This document shows, piece after piece, positions 24,004 through 36,945 of a stretch of 64,000 nucleotides of DNA. How positions within the stretch are numbered: position 1 is the first letter of the stretch; each line of letters starts with the position of its first letter. The stretch spans positions 3,465,001 through 3,529,000 of the forward strand of contig CM028919.1 in assembly GCA_016801845.1 (NCBI GenBank), written 5' to 3'. This stretch comes from Polydactylus sextarius. Its lineage: Eukaryota; Chordata; Actinopteri; Polynemidae. Under the pieces are notes generated by a model. The model worked only from the letters and a program-made list of their open reading frames with translations. It had not been told where the DNA came from and made no database searches. Both the position numbers and the translations under genes were made by a program.

Positions 24004-26185
24004 CAGGGGTGGGCAAACTTTTTGGCTCAGGGGCCACACTCTTTTAAAATTTGACAAGCGGGCCAAGCCAGTACCAGATGCTTACATATCAAACATAAAC
24101 ATAAAAAAGGCATTGCAGTGTTAATACTTACATTCACTTTTAATGGGAACAGTGTTGTTGATCACCCTTTTTTGCTAGCGCATCAAAGTCTGGTGTTAGT
24201 TTTGTTGTGGCAATTCTCAGAACAGATCTGAGGTGTTCATCACTCAGCTGGGATCTGTGGGGTGCTTTGTTGGTGTTCATCACACTAAAAGTCTGTTCTC
24301 ACACATATGTATAGCCAAACAACACCAGCATTATCTGTGCCATCTTCAGGATGTTTGGAAATTTGTCTGCGCCTAATGAAGCATAAAACTCATCCAGTTT
24401 AAGAGAGTTGAACTCTTTTAAGACAGTGTCACATTGGAGATCAATCAATTCCAACTGCAGCTCCTGTGGTGCTGTTTCAGGGTCTGAAGGGTCTGAAGGG
24501 ACATGACAGTGACTTGTCAATTTTTTTCAAAATCAGAGAACTGACGGCAGAATTCTCCATGCAGGTCGTCCAGTGATTTCCTGTATTTTTTCACATGTCT
24601 AGGGGCCTCTTTCAGCATAGCCACTGTGGGGAAATGAGTGAATGGCTTGTTTGACACGACTTGCTTTGAGAATAAAGCTAGTTTAGTTTTGAACGCTCTG
24701 ATGTTTGTGTATATTTCATGCACAAACTGGTCTTTCCCTTGTAGCTTCACATTCAGCTCATTCATGTGTGTCAGTATGTCCACAGCAAAAGCTAAATCAC
24801 AAAGCCAATCTGTGTCACTCAGCTCAGGAAAATCGTCAGCTTTCTCAAGTAGCGCCAAAAATGAGATAATCTCCTGTTTGAGCTCCCACACTCGATGACA
24901 CACTTTCCCCAAACTCAACCAGCGGATGTTTGAATGATAAAGCAAGTCCTGGGGATCAGCATCAGTTTCTTCAAGAAACTTAATAAACTGACGATGCTGA
25001 AGTCCCCTCGCTCGAATAAAGTTAACAAGTTTTACAACTTGCTTCACTGCATGGTCAAGCTGCAGTACAGATTTACACAGTGCTTCCTGGTGGATTATAC
25101 AGTGTAGGAAAATTACCTCCTACTCAGGGTTGTCCTCTTTCACAATCTCTCGAATTCTTTTAAGCAGCCTGATATTTTTTCCAATCAGATTTGGCGATCC
25201 ATCTGTGGTAACATTGGCGAGCGTACTCTAAGGTAGCTTGCGCCTCTTAATGACTCCCGACACGCTGTCATACAAAATCCTCTCCACACATTTTTCCCTT
25301 CAGGGATTCCATGGCCAAAAACTCCTACGGTATCTCAAAATTGTCATTAAATCCTCTGATAAAAACTAAAAGCTGAGCAGTGCCCTTTATGTCATTACTT
25401 TTGTCCAGTGCCAAGGAATACAATGTAAATGACTCTGCTTTTTTGTTTAGCTTGTTAGCTAAGTCTTCATCAATTAGTTCAACACAGCAAGTCACTGTCC
25501 TGTGTGATAAGCTAATGTTTTCAAATTGGTTCTTGCTCTCAGGACACAAGATACTTGCTGTCTCCACCATGCATTCTTTGAGAAACTCCCCTTTGGAGAG
25601 AGGCTTGCTGGTCTTCGCTAATTTGAATGCCAGCAAATAACTTGCCTTCGTGACTGAATCTTGGATAGCAGTTTGTCAGATAAAGGTGTTTTGCTGAGCC
25701 TGCAAAGTGGATGCCAACCGCTGAGCCGTAGCCGTCTGTTCTTGCTTTGATTGGTTGTTAGCATAATTTGCACGCTTGGTAGAAAAATGACAGCTGATGT
25801 TGTATTCCTTTAAAACCGCAATGGTTTCTTGGCAAATAAGACATGCAGCCTTTGAACGGACCTCAGCGAAAAAGTATTTAGTTAGTCCATTCTCTATTAA
25901 ACACTCGGCACTCACTGTCAACTTTTCTTTTCTTTGGCCCACTCATGGTTGAAGATAGGTTCAGAGCGGAAGCATAGTAAAAACAGAACAGCCAAAGTCA
26001 AGTCAATGTATCGCTGCGCCTTATGCTCCACCTGGTGGAACCACCGGGCGTTAGAGGACAAAGTCAAATGAATGTAGTCATGATTTTGCTATGATTTGGG
26101 CAATTCTGTACCAATCTTTGGCGGGCCAGATTGAAATGATCAACAGGCCAGATGTAGCCCGCAGGCCATATTTTGCCCACCCCTG
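24004..26185 (-). mobile_element. Complete, inactive hAT (Charlie-like) DNA transposon
   Basis: The element is 2182 bp. Both ends share the 14-bp terminal inverted repeat CAGGGGTGGGCAAA, followed by imperfect inverted similarity including GGGCCA motifs. A perfect 8-bp duplication (AACTAAAC) flanks it. It carries one transposase gene on the minus strand, now interrupted. The intact ends and target site contrast with the broken gene. The terminal sequence and protein are of the type behind GTF2IRD2-like domesticated proteins (hAT-Charlie group). Flanking DNA shows no gene that it disrupts. Confidence 0.95.
24140..25942 (-). pseudogene. hAT transposase pseudogene (GTF2IRD2-like/Charlie type)
   Basis: Read from 25942 down to a TAA at 24140-24142, about 600 codons. 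The N-terminus has a BED-type zinc finger (CLIC...HFSTKR), with Arg where the fourth zinc ligand, a His, is expected. The middle keeps TTDGSPNLIGKN, HCIIHQEALC and IRWLSLGKVCHRVWELKQEI. The C-terminal hAT dimerisation region has LELIDLQCDTVLKEF, KMAQIMLVLFGYTYV and EQTFSVMN. In-frame stops include 25676-25678 (TGA), 25325-25327 (TAG) and 24299-24301 (TGA where Cys is expected before EQTFS), plus further stops and at least two frame changes (around 25260-25300 and 24520). Not functional. Confidence 0.93.
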
Positions 26186-26193
26186 AACTAAAC
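26186..26193. repeat. Right 8-bp target duplication of the hAT element
   Basis: AACTAAAC, identical to 23996-24003. Confidence 0.95.
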
Positions 26194-26539
26194 AGTATCC
26201 AACCATTTTATACATTGTTAAGGGTTTTGGAGGGAAGAGACCAACCAATGTTGTCATGACAATAGAGTCCAGTTCAGTATTAGGAAATAAGTGTGGGACA
26301 TTCTGGGAGATAAATGACATTTTATCTGTATTTTATATAACTGTATCAAATGAATAAATATTCAACACATTGTTCGTGGGTCAAATATCCTCTGAACATA
26401 CTAATGCTAAAATGACATTTTACTTTGACTATGTCTTCTTTTTACTATTTCATTTTTTCTGTTTTCAGATTCTCTGTCTGTCCCACTAGCGAACACTTCA
26501 TAAAACATTTTTTTTCCACCTCTTGAAAGTGATTGCTCG

Positions 26540-26710
26540 AGACTGCTTGAGAGAATCACTGCAAATTTGGCAGAAATAGTCGCTTAAGGAAGAACTGATT
26601 AGATTTTGTTGGTCCAGGGTCAAAAGTCAATGTAATTACGATGATTTTGGTCATAGCTCTTGAATGTGAAATCTAGTTACCTGCATCTGGACTGACTGAC
26701 AGACGTACAG
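26540..26710 (+). repeat. Fragment of a dispersed teleost repeat
   Basis: Contains CAAATTTGGCAGAAATAGTC, GAAGAACTGATTAGATTTTG, a GGTCAAAAGTCAA segment, TTTTGGTCATAGCTC and GACTGACAGACGTAC. These resemble pieces of a widespread fish repeat with CAAATTTGGCACAAACGTTC and GAACTGATTAGAATTTGGTG. Probably the same family as 20940-21140. Class unknown to me. Confidence 0.45.
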
Positions 26711-26719
26711 CACAACTAG

Positions 26720-29700
26720 ATTTATTCTTATTCTTATTTATCTGTATTTAAGAGGGAAGAAGATATTAAGATAAGATAAGATATCAGATATTAAACAAGC
26801 AGATAAAAACATTTAGTACATTTGTACTTAAAGCTTTGTATTGTATTAAAGCATCATCTCTTTTATAGAAACACCTTTAGTTTAGTTTGTACATCAACAC
26901 CAAAGCCGGGAGACCTAGTCCTTAACAGGTTAGTTAAATAGTCCATTATTGTTGTGCTTTTACCACACAACACGCCTACAAAATGCAAATACTACAGAGT
27001 CACCACAAAGTATTCAGATAATACATATTTGCAGTGTGTCTATAAAACCTTTGAATAAGGGCAACAAGGTGTCTGTGACAGACAGAGAATAATAAACAAC
27101 TGTTCTTTCTTTTTCATAAACTTGATTTGAAGCATGGAATCCAGCTGTTCATGTTTTTGTTTTTGTTATGTTTTTTTTCGTCTTTACATCTGACATAAAC
27201 AGCTGATTGACAACGCTAATAGCTCGCATTCCCATGTGAATCACATATCTGTCTTTATTCTCCTTTCCTCGAGTACTGACAGACTCTAGTATCCCGGCAG
27301 ATCAGCATTAATGGTGCATGCTGGGGAAGCTGTGCAGAACTGAAACCACAGGGGGGGCTGCGGGGACACCAGGAGCCTTTATTGTGAAATTTTATCCCAA
27401 AAGCAGTGTGCAAGCATGTGGTTCAGTTTGCATGCACTTGTGGCGTCTTTATACTCTACAAAGCAACTTCCCTTGCCCCCAGTTGTCAGTGATGTATAAA
27501 ACAGAGAGATAACTGAGTCGACTTTTCTCCAAACTAAAAAGAGCAGGTCACATTCAGGATTTTAACAATCTTGCACAGGAATTATGTTCTCAAGTAAAAG
27601 TTCAGCATTTCCTGACAGAACTGGGACAAACAGAGAGGACAGTATTATTTATTACAGCGAAAGCAATCCAAGAAACTAAATTATTGCTACAGTGAGAGTG
27701 TGTGCTAGTTACAGATATCCCCCCAAAAAATAACATTTAAAAAAAAAAACCTGGAGGGGTCAGTTAAATCTATATCTTAAATGATGCTACTTAGCTCTGT
27801 CAGCTAAGTCATTTATCAAAAGGTCAATCCAATCATTCATCTGAGAGGCGTTTAAAAAAAAATCAATAAAAAATTAGCATATTATTTGGCTATGTTGTAG
27901 CAAACAATCAATTCCTCCAATAAAGTAGCTGGAGAAGTTTCAAAATAGCAAATAAGAAGCACTAATGAGAGGAACGAATTTAAAAGTCAATGAGAGATCA
28001 CTGGCTGGTTTCTGTCTTTGCATGTTTACTAAATTAACCAGTGAGTAAACAGCACCCAGGACTGATGCAAGACAATATCTACTAATGCAGCTAATAATAA
28101 ACTTTTTTGGATTGTGAAGGTGAAATAGCATTCGGCAATCAGGTTTTAAAGCTTTTGAGAGGTTCCTCGACCAGAGCTACTTGAGCCTGAAGTCGTGGTA
28201 GCAGAGTGCATAAAACAAAAAGGCAGAGGGGAAACCTTCCCACCGGCGTGTCACGCCTTCTCTGTTTATGATCACACATGGTGAACCCTCAGATCAAGCA
28301 GTGTGAGCAGTTTTTTCACCCCTCCCACCACCACTGCTGATGCTTTCTATGAAATAAGAATAAATTGAACTTCAGACTCAAGCCTCGCCCTAAGCCAATG
28401 GCTGGTAAGCCAGTAGTGCACTAGAGGGGAAAATATAGCTTTTTCCATATAGTGAAAGGTCCCAGGTGTATTACTTAACTTGTTACAGAAAAGGTCAGGT
28501 CTCACAAGAGAGCAGAGGCACTGAGGGACAGAGAAGACGGTTTTCACTGAATGTCAACAAGGAAAGTGCTTACTAGTGAGGCTGTAGAAGCAATCCTCTG
28601 GTCTGAGATGGAAACCAATTTTACTACCAGCACCACACACACACACACACACACACCTTCGGTCCTTGTCTTGTCCAGCTCTAATTCATCATAATGTTTA
28701 AAATCTTAAAAATAAAAGTGATATTTAGTGGTCTGATAGTGTTAGTGTCTTTCTTGGGGAAAAAAGAACAAAACATTTGGATCGTTTTATTTGTTTGTTC
28801 GTGTTTTTTTTACCATATAACCTGCTGATAAAACTGTAGGACAAAGTGTCCTTAGCTTTGGAAACAACAACTACAAACTAGATTTAAATTGGCTTTAAAA
28901 TCTGATGTTGTCACATCCCAACCTGCTATTTAGATCATGACTGTACAATGTGTTCAGCCATCATTTATGGTACTTTTGTGTGTTAAGTGTTTCTGTGAGT
29001 GTTAAGCTGACTCAGACACCAGATCAGTCAGTTCTCACTGAAGAGACATGTACTTTTGTGCACATAGGAACAGGAAAACTGAACTGCCAGATCAACTGAG
29101 TCATGTTTTATCATCCAAAGCAGTCTGTCTTCAAATACTTAAACATTTTTTTCAGCCTCGGGTTTTATTTGATGTGGAAAATGTACCTGAACATTGTGAA
29201 TATTGAGCTGTACTTTGGTTGTGGATGACATGAACATGGGTCTATGGAACACCAGAATGAGAAATAGAGAACACGTTTATGGCGGCTGTCTGTGATCTTA
29301 CATTCTCACTGTATGGTTCAATTATTAGCTAATTTAGAAATTTGGATTATTTATTTATTTGAACTTGTTGTCACAGAAAGTGAACTTCACTTTCACTTTC
29401 AAATGTCCATGTTTTATAAGCCATGTTGGGCTGAGTGCATACCTGACCTGAGATCTCACATCAACAAAGCTGAGACTCAAATGAGATGATCAAATGCCCC
29501 AGAAAAGTCACTAAATGGATGTTGTCTCAGTGTTTTTCTTAATAAACAGAAGACTTACTCTTTACATCCAATTACATTCAAGCAGAACCTTACTATACGA
29601 GTGTTACTTTAAGAAAAAACACCTTGTTACAGCCCCGATAGCATTCAGCACCATACCCCCCCCTTCCTGAGCAGCTTGAGCAGCACACTCCCTCACGCTT

Positions 29701-32700
29701 ATTAAGTCGTGCTCAGACACGTGAACTCAGTGAGTTGCAGATAATAATGCAAGAGGATCAGCCAGTAAAAGGGTTCATCCCACCTCTATACCTCCTCCCT
29801 TTCACCCCATCCTTCCATCATCCCTTTTCACATCAGCTCACCTTTTTGATCTCACCTGACTCTTATTTCACACCTCGTGGGCAATGGAATCTTCTTTTTT
29901 TTTCCTTCAGATCTCCAGGGATGAGAGGAAGTGTGCTTTTTAATCAGAGCTTTCCTAAGACTCTCTATGGATTGGAGCCACATTGGGCGCTCCTGTGATT
30001 TTCTCTGAGTTATGATATCAGAACCTGACCCCTCAAGCATCCTCTCAAACTGTGAGATATTGTCACAGTGGAAATACAATGAGTGTAGCTGCCTCATTTG
30101 TGTTTAGTTACAAAATAAATAAATAAATAAAAATACTCAAGTGCAAGGTTGCATTAGATCAGAAGAGCGTTTCGAGCATTTCTTACTAAAATGTGATTCT
30201 GATTTGGTCCATTTTCTCCTGTCTACATCTTCTTCAAACTAACACTCCAGTCATTATGCAGTGCGTGTTGAATGTCATTGATCTCCTGACACTCACTCAT
30301 GTCATCACCTTAAAGAATAACAATTCTACAGTGTCAAAAACTGCTACCACAGGTTACAGAGACAACTCAGATGTGCCACAGATGTGCCAATAAGGTGTGT
30401 TGTTATTATTTCCTCACACTTCTGTTTCTTCCTGTTACTGTCTGTTGATTGAAATTGATCAAATAAAGTCTATAGAAAAATTTAAAAAGTGTTTTTTCAA
30501 AGGAAGAAATTGATTCAAACAGATTTTTGGTTATATTTTATGTTTCATTACGTCCTAAATTTGTTTTGTTTCCCACAGCAAGAAGTCATTAATGATTGTG
30601 TTTCACAGTAAAATGGGTGTTGTTGTTGTTGTTGATGTTAGCGCTACATAAAAAATGGTAGGAAAAAAATGTGAGCCATAGCGCCTTAAAACAAAAACAA
30701 AAAGAGCTGAAAAAATGCCAAAACTGGATTGGTTATTACAATGTGGTGATTTCTGGTTGCCTCTTATTTGGTTCTGTTGATGACACAATTTCTATGATGA
30801 AATGGAAAGGAAATGAAATGGTCTTGACTTTACTTGAAAGCTCTCTAAGACCACCCCTTCGAGGCAGACCAGAGAGGTCTGAACTAGAGTTTGATTCTGC
30901 AATTAACACCAACTGAACCGTTTGGTTGACTTAGAAAAAACAAGGATTTTGTATGCAAACTTTAGTCGTTTAACCATACTTGAACCATAGTGATGGGAAG
31001 GTCAGAAAATGTGAATAGGCACAAATAGTTATAGTTGTTGTCTTTGACAGCAACACCAGAAAACAGTAGGAAAGATGTGTTCACTTGTTGCTAGTGATTG
31101 ATGTTTGTACATTGACCTAGTTGGCTTCTTGCAAGAAGCGGTTGGGCAAAAGGGTTCCTGTGCTGTCTGCATGTGGTTTTTGCCTTTGGAAATACTTGAG
31201 TGAATGTGACTGATCAGTTGTCTAACACTTCTAGAAGGGAAGAAGCTGTTTCCTGTTTTTTTTTCCAATTGAAATAAACAGCCAAGACTATTTCTCAATT
31301 TAGTTTGGTGTATCAGGAAGCGTGCAACCTGCTGAAACATACCTGCCACCAGGAAACCACAGGTGGACAGGATGGGTGAAGATAATATCTCAAAGAGCAA
31401 CAGTATCTTACAATAAGGCTAGATCTTCTATTTTCCTCTTCATAGAGGTATATCAGAGTCATTTATACTCTGCACGCCCTCTAATATGCTACTAGTTGTA
31501 TAATTTCATGGCACATGAAATTGCTTGGAGAGACAAATCAATTAGAAGCCAATAAACAACCTAAGAAAAGAAAATCAACTGACAGTTTAAGATTTTAATT
31601 GCATTAAATGTTTGTTTTATATTCGCTTTGTTTTATATATATATATTTTATATATGGTGTGTCTTTATGTTTTCTTAGACAGCTGGGCCTGCATCATGGT
31701 CTGAGGATGAACTAAATTTGTTTGCAAAGTAGGAAGAGCTTGAGTTTAGAACATGCTGATAAAGCCCAGATTTTCATGTCAAACATGTGAGCACACACTG
31801 TATGTGTGTATAGTCAGCATTCTAACTGAGACCAAATGTTTTCTTTGGGTCACGACCTACTGGTTGTTTTGTGCAGTGACATGCGGTGGGGTTCATGACT
31901 GTTGAGGCAGTGTACTTTGATGTACAAATATATGAACCCACAACGAAGCTTATATTTTAATTTTGATCTTAAATGAAATTGATTTACTCAATTACATACT
32001 GTTCAACAACGCGATAACAAGAAAAACAAAAAAATATTTAATATGAGATCAAATTCCATTTTTCAAATTCAAGCTTGCACTCTCATCATTGCCATGAAAT
32101 ACCAACTCCTGTTTGGCAAGAAAGCACATTGCATTGATCACGTCTACTAGACTAAAATCTCCTGGTTCTCCCAACACCTTTGTGTTGTGGACGCTGATGT
32201 TCAGTCTGTGCTGCTCATACAATGCCAATCTGTGTAGAAAGACTAATGCACATTCATTAAATATATTAGACAGACTGTGGAATGTCAGAATGTGTAGTAG
32301 ATGTGTAATTAAACATGTGTATTAGCGATATAAAGAGAAACAGCAATGGGCATGTGCCAACTGCAACTTATAGAACAGTCAAGTGGGCAAATTGATTTTC
32401 TCTTATCATTGTTAGTATTTTACTTGTCATGATGACTGTCATGGTGACTTCATGTCACTGGTTTTGTGGAGCTACACCTTAAGGTTCATCTCCTAGGCAC
32501 TAATTTTATATACTATTTTATATAAGCACTTTCATATTTTTTCACAAAATGTGTTTCATAAAAGGCTCAGAGGCAGCTGTTTGCCAGCAGTTTAAAACAC
32601 CTTGGCTGACCTTTCGCTTGTGAGTTGCAAAATCCATTCCGATTATTGTTTACACTGTTTGTATTACTGGTTTTATAGCTTGTCCTTCGTCACTATTTAG

Positions 32701-34820
32701 TATAACCTGTTCGTAATGCGGCATTGTCACCTAGGGTAACGACGGTATATCTAGTGACAGTTGTTTGTGTTCTGGCCCTCGTTTAAAATGTGCATTTCAT
32801 ATACTTTGTCATGGTCATTTCTCATCTCTTTTTAAATATATCTTGAATCAAAGAAATACACTGGCTGTTTAAAACTTCACCATTTATTTGTTTTAACTGT
32901 CAGAAAGCAATACAGTGTTTTTTCTACTCAGTGCCATTTCAAACTCTGTGCCCACTTCTGTGGGACTGATCAACTGGGCTGAAATGGGGGAGTTTCACGG
33001 GTTGTTTGGTGGGTTTTGACAGGGTGTTTTAACAATGTTATTATTTGGTTAACTGTTTTTTTTGGGGTTTTTTTTGCAATTAGGTTAACCTCTGGGTGGG
33101 CAGAGCTCTGTATTAGGTTCCGGGGCCTCAGGTTGAGAGAAAATGTCAGGGGTGAAGGTATCTGTGATGTTGGCTGTAGTAAGAGTTTATGAAGGGTCAT
33201 TTTGACTTAGCCTGACAAAACTTGTGCATATCTATTCTGTGTTTCCCTCAGTTTTTGTTTGAATCTTTAACACTTATTTCGCACTGTAAATATTTGCACA
33301 GATTTTTAAGGAAAATTTTGAAAAGACGAAAATGAAAAAATATTCCTTTGGAGGAATTCAGCCTCTCTCCGCTGATTATCCTGTCACTGTAAAACTGAAC
33401 ATTTATCTCAATGAGTATTTGCAGATTCATGAATATACAGTTCACCAAGACTCAACACAATACAATGACAAACTGTATTAGTAGAGTAATTCAGTAATAT
33501 AAGTATGAACTAGAAACTGACTTCAAAGATGAAGAAGCAGAAGAGTGGTAATGTATTTTATTTTTTGCCTTTTTCAATACAAGATAACATGAGCGTGAGC
33601 CTTCAGTTTGACTACATTGTCAAACAGCTAATGTTACATACACTTGAGTTTAGCTGCCTTAAAGAATAAATAAACTGATGTGCCATTAAAAAGAAATGAT
33701 TTGAACACGATAGTCAGAGTCTCTTGAGAAAAGCATCCGGTCTCTAGTAATGTCACACCATATGAATGTGCATACTGATGCTACTTACCCATCTTAGGTG
33801 TTCATGTTCTAAATGTGTTAAAATTCCCACAGAGAACACAAACAGGGCCATTATCACAGTTACAAGTTGATAAGTTATATATAGAAATGTGTCAACATCA
33901 TTTCTATGCCTATATTTTGTGCTATAGGTTGAAAAAGTGACTGAAGAAATTAAATCAGCCCCATACCTGAACCCAGGTCTGGAGCCAGCTGTGCCTGTAC
34001 CCTTACACCCTATAAAATGCTCTCAGTGTTTGCAGAACCTTCCATGGAGCTCTGTGTCAAGTTACTGACTATGAAGCATGAGATTTAAAAAAAAAAAAAG
34101 ACAAGAGGGAGAGAGACTGTGCACTTTTAGAGAGAAGCCAGATACATTGAACGAATCAGAATCACCAGGCAAAGCTTTCCTTGGCTTCCTCCTGCTGTGG
34201 GCCTCCAGCTGTGTTGCTGAGGACTGGATGGGTAGGTCTGTCACTTCCTCTCCAGTGGCCTGGTTTGCCCTCACTCTGCACTGCTGTATAAGTGTAAAAT
34301 TAATTATTTAATTGTTAGAGTCATTATATTACTATTACATTATTTTCTTATAATGATACTCATTTATTCTGTCGTTTTCCCATGATCCTCTTCACATACC
34401 ATATCCCTCACTCTGCACTTACCACTTAACAATATGTTACTGCCTGTCAAACAAACACATGTATATACAGAAACATTCATCATTTTAATTGTAGAGAACT
34501 GTGCTTTGGGGAAAGGGTGTTGTTGGTACACCTCCAGAAAAGATAGACATCTAATGAGTCTCACTTTCTCTGAGTTATCACTGCTCCGGATTTTACTCTT
34601 TTCTAACAAATTGCATACAAACTTTTTTATTTTATTATATTCTCAACAGTCTTTTGCAGGTGGGTCTATGAGAAATGGTCCAGGTAGGTGTCCTTGCTTT
34701 GATTGCTTGGAACCAGGGGTCAATAAAGAGCTGTTTACTAAAATATTTTTTACACTGCCATTTTGTTGCCTGTTGCCCTACGGGACAAAAATTGTTTACC
34801 CAAATTGATGTGAGATATTT
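26720..34820. other. Intergenic DNA, no gene recognised
   Basis: About 8 kb of AT-rich sequence with an (AC)n array at 28634-28656, short A/T runs and small simple repeats such as (AAAT)n near 30112-30130 and a GTT run near 30616-30633. The longest open frame (31029-31400, minus, 123 codons) shows no domain and lies in A/T-run-rich sequence. Confidence 0.5.
28634..28656. repeat. (CA)n microsatellite
   Basis: About 11 units of CA. Confidence 0.93.
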
Positions 34821-34823
34821 AGG

Positions 34824-34875
34824 TAGTGCAACCACAGCTAATGCTTTAAAAGAAGCGTTAGCTGTGGTTGCACTA
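34824..34875. repeat. 52-bp hairpin with 23-bp arms
   Basis: Left arm 34824-34846, right arm 34853-34875, six-base loop TAAAAG. Arms pair over 23 positions with one T/G position, which is a G.U wobble if transcribed from the + strand. The left arm starts TAGTGCAACCACAGCTAA; the right arm ends in its exact complement. No flanking direct duplication was found. It could be a hairpin repeat, a tiny MITE remnant or an RNA precursor; sequence alone does not decide. Confidence 0.9.
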
Positions 34876-35124
34876 GAAGTGACGCAGTACCTCCACTGCA
34901 TAGCAATGGCACTTCAACTGTGGAGGTCCATTCTTGAGTAGAAACCATATTCAGCATTGTGTTCAGATTGTTCATGAGGTCTGGTTGTAAGGACCCTCAA
35001 TTTGAGTAAGCACATGTATCTGAATATATAGTCTGGCATATTTACAGTATGTACTCTCATCTGTGATTGAGACCTTGAGTGCTAACTCCACGTAATAGCA
35101 CAACAGAGTCTTGATTGGTACATA

Positions 35125-35729
35125 GACTGCCTGGCCAAACAAAAAGTCACCACCAAATAAAAAAAGGTTACACACTCTAATATTTCATTGGACCACCTTT
35201 AGCTTTGATTACAGCATGCGTTTGCTGTAGCATTGTTTCAATAAGCTTCTGCAGTGTCACAAGATTTATTTCGGCTCAGTGTTGCATTAATTTTTCACCA
35301 AGATCTTGTATTGATGATGGGAGAGTTGGATCACTGCGCAAAGTCTTCTACAGAACATCCCAAAGATTCTCAGTGGGGTTAAGGTCTGAACTCTGTTGTG
35401 GCTAATCCATGTGTAAAAATGATGGCTCATGCTCCCTGAACCACTCTTTCACAGTTTGAGCCTGATGAATCCTGGCATTGTCATCTTGGAATATGCCCAT
35501 GCCATCAGGAAAGAAAAAAACCCATTGATGGAATAATCTGGTCATTCAGTATATTCAGGTAGTCAGCTGATCTCATTCTTTAGGCACATAATGTTGATAT
35601 ACCCAGACCTGACCAACTGCAGCAACCCCAGATCATAGCACTGCCCCCATAGGCTTGTATAGTAGCCACTAGGCATGATGGGTGCATCACTTCATCAGGT
35701 GGCCTGATGAAGTTTTTGGCCATGCAGTG
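35125..35729 (-). mobile_element. Internally deleted Tc1/mariner-type element with TA duplication
   Basis: 605 bp flanked by TA (35123-35124, 35730-35731). The ends match as inverted repeats: GACTGCCTGGCCAAAC on the left and CACTGCATGGCCAAAA on the right, read inward. The minus strand encodes only the C-terminal half of a Tc1-type transposase, starting soon after the right terminal repeat. The first catalytic Asp region is missing, which points to a non-autonomous deletion derivative. At least three in-frame stops show decay. Confidence 0.92.
35160..35690 (-). pseudogene. Tc1-type transposase C-terminal remnant
   Basis: On the minus strand it reads YGGSAMIWGCC, then ADYLNILNDQIIPSM, then GIFQDDNARIHQAQTVKEWF, then SSDLNPTENLWDVL, then SSIQDLGEKLMQH, then VTLQKLIETMLQQTHAVIKA. 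These are standard landmarks of the Tc1 DDE domain from the WG motif to the C-terminus. From the Asp aligned with the catalytic Asp of the QDN motif to the catalytic Glu of NPTENLW there are 36 residues by my count, against 34 in classic Tc1. A stop replaces the expected Trp before PQQSS. Confidence 0.88.
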
Positions 35730-36653
35730 TATTATCTTTTTTTTTTCTATGTAGTACTTTTTGACTGATAGCTGTATAAACTGTAAGTTGCCTGTAGGGG
35801 TGCTACCAATGATCTAAATACAGTTATGCTCCCATTGGCAAAGAAATAAAGAGTAAATTTTCACATTTTAAACATAAAGAATACATTTGTGTTGGCAGAA
35901 ATATAGAGTAAATGCAGTCAGTGTGTAAGAAATCTACTCATTCCAGAAAATAATCTGTTTCATCTTTTGAAGAAACAGATGGATCTGTAACAAGAATGTT
36001 ACATGGATCTGAAAAAGAGAGAAAGACAAGAAGCAGAAGTGAGAATACAGTCAAGGTTATTATTGACATAAACCATAACCCATTCAAATGTTAATGGTTA
36101 TTATTTGTAAAATGATGTCTGAATGTATCAGACTGGTGAAGATTACCTCACAGACACTCAAGGTAAAGATGTTGCAGTGGTTTGAAGTGTCATCAGGTTC
36201 CTGAAGTGATTCTTAAGTGTCATCTGATAATGTCTCCTCATGTCTACTTTTCAAAGATGGAGGATGAAGTGGACTCTTTAAAGTTGGCAGACACGTCTTA
36301 GTTGATTTCAAATGGTGGATAGATTCATGATAGGTTCTTTGGTGGATCGATTCATAGCTAAAACACACTGCAATAAATGTATTGGAAAAATGATACAAAT
36401 TTTGTAGTACCCTTTGAAAAACGAAAATAAGACAACTATTGTGCATGGTTGTCTTTTTGAAATGTGCTTATATTAGCTGACCGGCGGTCATGTCATAGAG
36501 GGTGTCTGATAAGGTGCCACAGTAACTTGGACCTCTTAACTCATGAGAATACTGCTGCTGGGCAACGGCAACATGGACAGCAACTGTCCACATCAGGAAG
36601 CCACAAAGGCTAACTATTAGACAAGCTAACAGTTAGATAGTGTAATGCAACAA

Positions 36654-36657
<4 letters not shown>

Positions 36658-36688
<31 letters not shown>
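36658..36688. repeat. (AT)n microsatellite
   Basis: About 15 units. The first of three long AT arrays within 1.2 kb. Confidence 0.95.
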
Positions 36689-36692
<4 letters not shown>

Positions 36693-36907
36693 TTTCAACA
36701 AAACACAAACTTCCAGGGTTTTCACCTTTTCTGAAACTTGTGAAACTCAGAGATTCTAGAATATTCTTACACTTGAGGTCACAAGAACCACAATACACGA
36801 TTCCTACACAAGGTAAACAGCTGCATTTGAAGGCAGAGGAACACCAGGGAGCTTTATGACAGAAAACCCAGAAAACCTCTTCCATAGGAAAGCGTCTCTT
36901 GCTAATG

Positions 36908-36909
<2 letters not shown>

Positions 36910-36942
<33 letters not shown>
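36910..36942. repeat. (TA)n microsatellite
   Basis: About 16 units, 220 bp after the previous AT array. Confidence 0.95.

Positions 36943-36945
<3 letters not shown>

Noticed and set aside
31029..31400. 123-codon minus-strand frame
   Set aside because: No domain, no splice or start context, and an ordinary chance length in this amount of AT-rich DNA.
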